Assembly: GCA_018613055.1 (NCBI GenBank)
Contig: JAGGQZ010000009.1
Coordinates: forward strand, 335,539-399,538
DNA: 64,000 nucleotides
Reading direction: 5' to 3'
DNA from: Chryseobacterium sp. ISL-80
GTDB taxonomy: Bacteria > Bacillota > Bacilli > Bacillales > Cytobacillaceae
Shown: piece after piece, positions 60,613 to 64,000 of the stretch
Layout of the letters: every line of letters starts with the position of its first letter
Numbering within the stretch: position 1 is the first letter of the stretch
Position numbers and translations under genes: made by a program
Notes under the pieces: generated by a model
The model's database searches: none
Told to the model about the DNA's origin: nothing
What the model saw: the letters and a program-made list of their open reading frames with translations, nothing else

Positions 60613-60864
60613 ATGATGAATGGTGGCGGACCCGGTAATGGGATGGGAACAGGATTTTTTGGTCCAGGAATAATGGGAATACTGCTGGTTATTATAGTCA
60701 TTGCGGTTATTGCTGTGGCCATTGTGTTTTTTAAGAACAAGTCAAATCATAATACAGCCAACACTGACGGCAATAACTCACTGGGGACATTGAAAGAAAG
60801 ACTTGCGAGAGGAGAAATTTCAGAAGAAGAGTACGATCGTTTAAAACAAAAATTAGAGCAGTAA
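60613..60864 (+). CDS. SHOCT-domain membrane protein (solo)
   Basis: An 83-residue protein: Gly/Met head (MMNGGGPGNGMGTGFFGPGIMG), one strong membrane helix (about 22-42) and a SHOCT domain (about 54-83, LGTLKERLARGEISEEEYDRLKQKL). Not part of either array, yet the same design. A CsoR-like operator precedes it and a CsoR relative follows, which supports a link to metal stress. Confidence 0.85.
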   Translation: MMNGGGPGNGMGTGFFGPGIMGILLVIIVIAVIAVAIVFFKNKSNHNTANTDGNNSLGTLKERLARGEISEEEYDRLKQKLEQ

Positions 60865-60966
60865 CAGATTTCTTGGATGGTGCGTCTTAGGATCCTCTCC
60901 TCACCGTCTCACACCTGAAGGCTACCCTCTGAACGAAAAGCAACAAGCACGGAAATATACTGTCTT

Positions 60967-60990
60967 AAGCGGCACGAGCCGCTTTTTTTA
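60967..60990 (+). terminator. Intrinsic terminator
   Basis: AAGCGGC/GCCGCTT with a 4-base loop followed by a seven-T run, downstream of the solo SHOCT gene. Confidence 0.88.
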
Positions 60991-61096
60991 TTTTTAATCT
61001 TTACCAATACTCATCAGTGGAAAATTCCTCAGTCTCAACAAAATCTCCATACCTTTTATTTATAATGATATTTAATTTACAGTAGGAGGGGACGGC

Positions 61097-61357
61097 ATGT
61101 TGTATAACAAAGAAATAGTAAATCGACTTAAGAGAATTGAGGGCCAAATCAGGGGGATTAGTAAAATGATGGAAGCAGAAAAAGCATGTGCTGATGTTGT
61201 GAACCAATTGTCCTCTATTCGAAGTTCCACAGGTAGAGCAATAGCCTATATTGTCGCAAACGAACTCCAAAATTCTCTCACAAAGGACAAAAACTCCATA
61301 AAGGAAGAGTATAGTGCAGTAGATGATGCTGTAAATATGTTAGTAAAAAGTTCATAG
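61097..61357 (+). CDS. CsoR/DUF156-family regulator lacking Cu ligands
   Basis: An 86-residue protein with the family signature RLKRIEGQIRGISKMM and one conserved Cys (Cys31, KACADVV). At the two positions that bind copper with it, His and Cys in CsoR, it has Glu56 and Ser60 (ANELQNS). It therefore cannot bind Cu(I) in the normal way, and also lacks the second Cys of the persulfide sensor CstR. It may sense another signal by its single thiol, or be metal-independent. AGGAGGGG precedes the ATG. Confidence 0.88.
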   Translation: MLYNKEIVNRLKRIEGQIRGISKMMEAEKACADVVNQLSSIRSSTGRAIAYIVANELQNSLTKDKNSIKEEYSAVDDAVNMLVKSS

Positions 61358-61520
61358 ATTTCTGCACAATTGGAAATCAATCAGTGAAATGATAAACTTA
61401 CACTCCTTTTGTCAGGGGTGCATTCGCTTAGATAAAGACGACATTAGTATAAATTTCTCAGTCATAATCTTTGTGAAATTATTTGGTATTGTTTGATCAA
61501 AAACATGGAGGTGGAAATAC

Positions 61521-62021
61521 ATGTTGAATCGCCGGAAGTTTTTGGGGAAGTCTCTAAAAGGGACAGCAGGGATTTTGGCCCTTTCCTTCATGCCAGCAGG
61601 TTTAAGTGCCTGTAGTAAAGAGGAAAGCAATATTGACACCAGTTCTATGGCAAGTATTGGTCCTTTAAACGAATTGGAGAAAGGACCTTATCCAAAGAAA
61701 GTTTCTTATAAAGTAACAGTCCAGGATGGGTGGACAGAACAAAATCTGGAGGGTTTTGTTTATTTGAACAAAACGAAGGAAAATGAATTTTTAATTATGT
61801 CTCCAGTATGTACTCATCTAGGTTGCATCGCAGGTGAAGCGGAAGAAAGTAAAGTAACGGAAGGAATTGAATTCTATTGTCCTTGTCATGGAGGAGAATA
61901 CGACGAACATGGAATTAATATTGGAGGACCACCGCCAAGGCCGTTGGACGTTTTTGAAGGATTTGTTAAGGATAACGAAGTTTATATTCCAATATTAAGT
62001 CCGACTAAAAGAACTAAATAA
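61521..62021 (+). CDS. Tat-exported Rieske 2Fe-2S lipoprotein
   Basis: A 166-residue protein with a perfect twin-arginine motif NRRKFLGK (3-10), a lipobox LSAC (about 28-31) and a Rieske domain with CTHLGC and CPCHGGEYDE. The C-terminal GGPPPRPLDVFEGF is typical of small ferredoxin-like Rieske proteins. Full-length version of 23305-23778. Electron donor or acceptor is unknown; the haem protein at 24.2 kb or the oxidases are candidates. TGGAGGTGG precedes the ATG. Confidence 0.92.
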   Translation: MLNRRKFLGKSLKGTAGILALSFMPAGLSACSKEESNIDTSSMASIGPLNELEKGPYPKKVSYKVTVQDGWTEQNLEGFVYLNKTKENEFLIMSPVCTHLGCIAGEAEESKVTEGIEFYCPCHGGEYDEHGINIGGPPPRPLDVFEGFVKDNEVYIPILSPTKRTK

Positions 62022-62083
62022 AAACCCTTTATTTTTTTATTTACGGTTTACTTCCGAGGTGCAAACAAGTAAATAACAAGGCA

Positions 62084-62124
62084 AATCGCACGGGTATTAA
62101 CATTGAAATTCACCGTGCGAATTT
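62084..62124 (+). terminator. Intrinsic terminator of the Rieske gene
   Basis: TCGCACGG/CCGTGCGA stem with a 19-base loop, followed by ATTTTCTT. Confidence 0.7.
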
Positions 62125-62402
62125 TCTTATTAAATCAATGGTTTTTAATATATTTATTTAAAATCGCCCATCAATTCTCAGGTCATTTCTCAATGTGGAA
62201 ATAATTATTGGAGGGTATGTGATTTTGTTGTGATTTGGTAAGTGGAATGTATGGAAATTGTGAAGGTGTTTGGATATTTATGTTAAAATTGAAATAAGAC
62301 TAACGAAGACTTTGTGAAATAATGTACTTAAAGTAACGGGCAGTAATGTTGAAGAAGGATTGACATCGTAAGGAGTCGAATATTATCGGTATCATTATAT
62401 TT

Positions 62403-62435
62403 AAGAAGGAGTTGCTATGCCAGCTCCTTCTTTTT
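62403..62435 (+). terminator. Strong orphan terminator
   Basis: AAGAAGGAGTT/AGCTCCTTCTT with an 8-base loop and five T residues; no gene ends just before it. Confidence 0.8.
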
Positions 62436-62484
62436 GCTATAGAGGCCGTTAAAAAAATATAAAAAAAATAATAAAATAAACCAA

Positions 62485-62507
62485 AACCTTTTTCTAACCT
62501 ACACGTC
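62485..62507 (+). promoter_or_regulatory. ECF sigma-type autoregulatory promoter
   Basis: AACC (62485-62488), a T-rich spacer of 15 bases and CGTC (62504-62507) match the AAC...CGTC pattern recognised by Bacillus extracytoplasmic-function sigma factors, 35 bases before the sigma gene ATG. Confidence 0.65.
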
Positions 62508-62542
62508 TAAGATTTAAGTGAATTAACAAGGAGAGAAATTAG

Positions 62543-63070
62543 ATGGCTGACTACAGGGAAGAGGATATTCATGAGTGGTACAATCTGTATCATCAAACAA
62601 TTTTTAAATTTATTTTTATGCTTACAAAAGATTATCAGCAAGCTGAGGATTTAACTCAGGAAACATTTTTTAAGGCCTATAAATATCATCATACTTTCAA
62701 AGGAGATTCTAGCGAAAAAACATGGTTGTTCAGTATCGCTCATAATGTGACTGTTGACCACATGAGAAAACAAAAGCCAATTCGCTTTTTTAAAGAGTTA
62801 TTCCAACCTCAAATTGACATTAAACTATTGCCAGAAAATGTGGTCCAGCTTAAAGAAAGTTCAAAGGAAATTCACGAAGCACTAAGGGCACTTAAACAAT
62901 CCCATCGGGAAGTTATCATCCTTAGAAAGATCAAGGGTTTTTCAATTACCGAAACAGCAGAAATATTGAATTGTTCGGAAAGTAAAGTTAAGTCCACATT
63001 GCATCGTGGAATGTTAGCTTTGGAAAAAAGATTAATTAAGGAGTCGGGGTTAAATGAACATACAAAGTGA
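62543..63070 (+). CDS. ECF-type RNA polymerase sigma factor
   Basis: A 175-residue sigma-70 family factor with region 2 (DLTQETFFKAYKYHHTFKGDSSEKTWLFSIAHNVTVDHMRKQ, about 34-76) and region 4 (HREVIILRKIKGFSITETAEILNCSESKVKSTLHRGM, about 118-154). It lacks regions 1 and 3, as ECF factors do, and is nearest in style to SigX/SigV-type. AGGAGAG precedes the ATG. It overlaps the anti-sigma gene by 17 bases, and an ECF promoter lies upstream, so it likely activates itself. Confidence 0.93.
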   Translation: MADYREEDIHEWYNLYHQTIFKFIFMLTKDYQQAEDLTQETFFKAYKYHHTFKGDSSEKTWLFSIAHNVTVDHMRKQKPIRFFKELFQPQIDIKLLPENVVQLKESSKEIHEALRALKQSHREVIILRKIKGFSITETAEILNCSESKVKSTLHRGMLALEKRLIKESGLNEHTK

Positions 63071-63809
63071 ATTGAACACTTATAATCGTGCTCTTCAGAA
63101 AGTAGAATATGATTTGGAATGGAGTCAGGAGCAAGCCGATTTAGTAAGGAGAAAACTGGAGAGGCAAATTTATAAGGAAAAGATTAAATCTCGAGCTTTC
63201 AAGATTTTCGGTTACGTATCATCTATAAGTATCACTTTTTCTCTTCTTTTTTTGCTAATTATTCAATTGGGGAATGAAGATTCATTTGTCTCAGGAATGC
63301 TATCAAATAAAGAAAAGCTGTATACAATGGAAGTGATTAACGGGAAAGAGACACCGATTTTAACCGAAAAAGGGATGGAATATGTCGTTTATCCAATGGA
63401 TGCCTACAAGGAGATTAATACTATCTCAGGAGAACCACTTCTTGCAGTATCTGTTGAAAATATAGGTAGTAAAGAACAAGTATTTACACAGGCCTTTTAC
63501 CCGACTTCAGAAGGAAGGTTTATTTCCGTACATTATACAAAGAATGAAACGGGATCAGTTGAAGAAAGGAGTAAGTATTTCTTTCCCGAACATCCCCTCT
63601 ACGGAACAAAAGTCACAGAAATAAATGTTTCAGGTCAACGGGCATTTCTACATGAACCTACAACAGAATATGGATCAGCTGCGTTATATATCGTTACCAA
63701 AAATTATGTATACTATATGACTAATCAGGGGTTGTTGAATAAAAAGCAGGGTGATTCTGAAGAGTTAGTCAGACTTGCCAACTTGTTTAACTTTGAGGTT
63801 GAAAGATAA
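63054..63809 (+). CDS. Putative anti-sigma factor, membrane-anchored
   Basis: A 251-residue protein: cytosolic N-terminus of about 50 residues with a helical basic segment, one membrane helix (about 53-72) and an extracytoplasmic domain of about 170 residues. The overlap with the sigma gene (ATG 63054, stop of sigma at 63070) and the single-helix layout are those of ECF anti-sigma factors; the outer part resembles DUF4367-type sensor domains (YVVYPMDAYKEINTISGEPLLAVSVENIG). The signal is unknown. Terminator at 63925. Confidence 0.8.
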   Translation: MNIQSELNTYNRALQKVEYDLEWSQEQADLVRRKLERQIYKEKIKSRAFKIFGYVSSISITFSLLFLLIIQLGNEDSFVSGMLSNKEKLYTMEVINGKETPILTEKGMEYVVYPMDAYKEINTISGEPLLAVSVENIGSKEQVFTQAFYPTSEGRFISVHYTKNETGSVEERSKYFFPEHPLYGTKVTEINVSGQRAFLHEPTTEYGSAALYIVTKNYVYYMTNQGLLNKKQGDSEELVRLANLFNFEVER

Positions 63810-63924
63810 AGGTTACATTTTAGTATTTATTATCTGCTTAAATAATTGCCGATGCATTGGAGTATAAATTAATTCTGTGAGTTAACAGGACTATAAAAGT
63901 TTGTGAACCATTATAATTTAAGGT

Positions 63925-63963
63925 AAGGGTGCTTTGATCCAAGAAGGATTAAGGCACCTTTTT
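63925..63963 (+). terminator. Terminator of the sigma/anti-sigma operon
   Basis: AAGGGTGCTTTGATCC pairs with GGATTAAGGCACCTT (one bulge/mismatch), followed by five T residues. Confidence 0.85.
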
Positions 63964-64000
63964 GTTGAATTTCTTATTGAGCTCCCTCAGTTAAATAAGA

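Larger units (their letters stand above)
62022..62542. other. About 520-base region with terminators and an ECF promoter
   Basis: No gene recognised. Holds two hairpin terminators (62084-62124, 62403-62435), then an A-rich stretch and an ECF-type promoter directly before the sigma factor gene. The short stretch between the terminators, ending in a strong hairpin with T-run, could encode a small RNA, but no promoter is convincing. Confidence 0.5.

Noticed and set aside
1..64000. CRISPR array, tRNA or rRNA
   Set aside because: No regularly spaced repeat series and no cloverleaf or rRNA-like stretch was seen on reading either strand.

Overview
The window looks like chromosomal DNA of a spore-forming Bacillaceae bacterium of the Bacillus/Mesobacillus/Cytobacillus type. 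The signs are low GC, strong AGGAGG ribosome sites with ATG/GTG/TTG starts, a SpoIIP homologue, a YbxH-like protein, lipoboxes, an FNR-type promoter and an ECF sigma/anti-sigma pair. No rRNA, tRNA or CRISPR array was seen.

Region 1 (1-7.2 kb) is ordinary chromosome: an SDR oxidoreductase cut by the window edge, a YbxH-like protein, a dicarboxylate/glutamate symporter, a methyltransferase, two MFS exporters, a nucleoside hydrolase and a flavin reductase.

Region 2 (about 7.3-17.9 kb) is a distinctly AT-rich Tn7-like transposon. Its core is tnsA-tnsB-tnsC followed by two TniQ/TnsD-type target selectors, plus a tyrosine-recombinase-like protein that has lost its catalytic Tyr and both His residues. 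Its cargo is a two-gene cassette, a class III nucleotide cyclase and a three-helix membrane protein, that matches a Pycsar anti-phage defence system. The exact transposon ends could not be fixed.

Region 3 (18-36 kb) starts with an FNR-box promoter and three envelope genes (two YVTN beta-propellers and an anchored protein). It then becomes a copper-handling island: a lipoprotein multicopper oxidase, a Tat-exported Rieske lipoprotein, a haem-binding ferric-reductase-like membrane protein, a Csp copper-storage protein, csoR-copZ-copA, a YdhK lipoprotein, a two-component system with a Met/His-rich membrane peptide, and a membrane cupredoxin.

Region 4 (36.5-50.2 kb) holds two CsoR-box-preceded operons. 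The first encodes a PIG-L-like protein without the zinc motif, a complete dipeptide/nickel-type ABC transporter whose binding protein has a C-terminal membrane anchor, a siroheme-reductase-like protein, a second CsoR and a MATE exporter. The second encodes another oligopeptide ABC transporter with only one ATPase.

Region 5 (51-64 kb) contains two paralogous arrays of small SHOCT-domain membrane proteins, each with a secreted Met-rich protein. The second array is decaying (two frameshifts, a lost last gene) and is followed by a multicopper oxidase pseudogene. Around them lie a second multicopper oxidase, lgt, an AbrB-like protein, another SHOCT gene, a third CsoR relative without the copper ligands, a second Rieske lipoprotein, and an ECF sigma/anti-sigma pair.

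The simplest reading is a copper and redox stress island built by duplication, next to a mobile element carrying phage defence. Functions are inferred from motifs and context; no database search was run.
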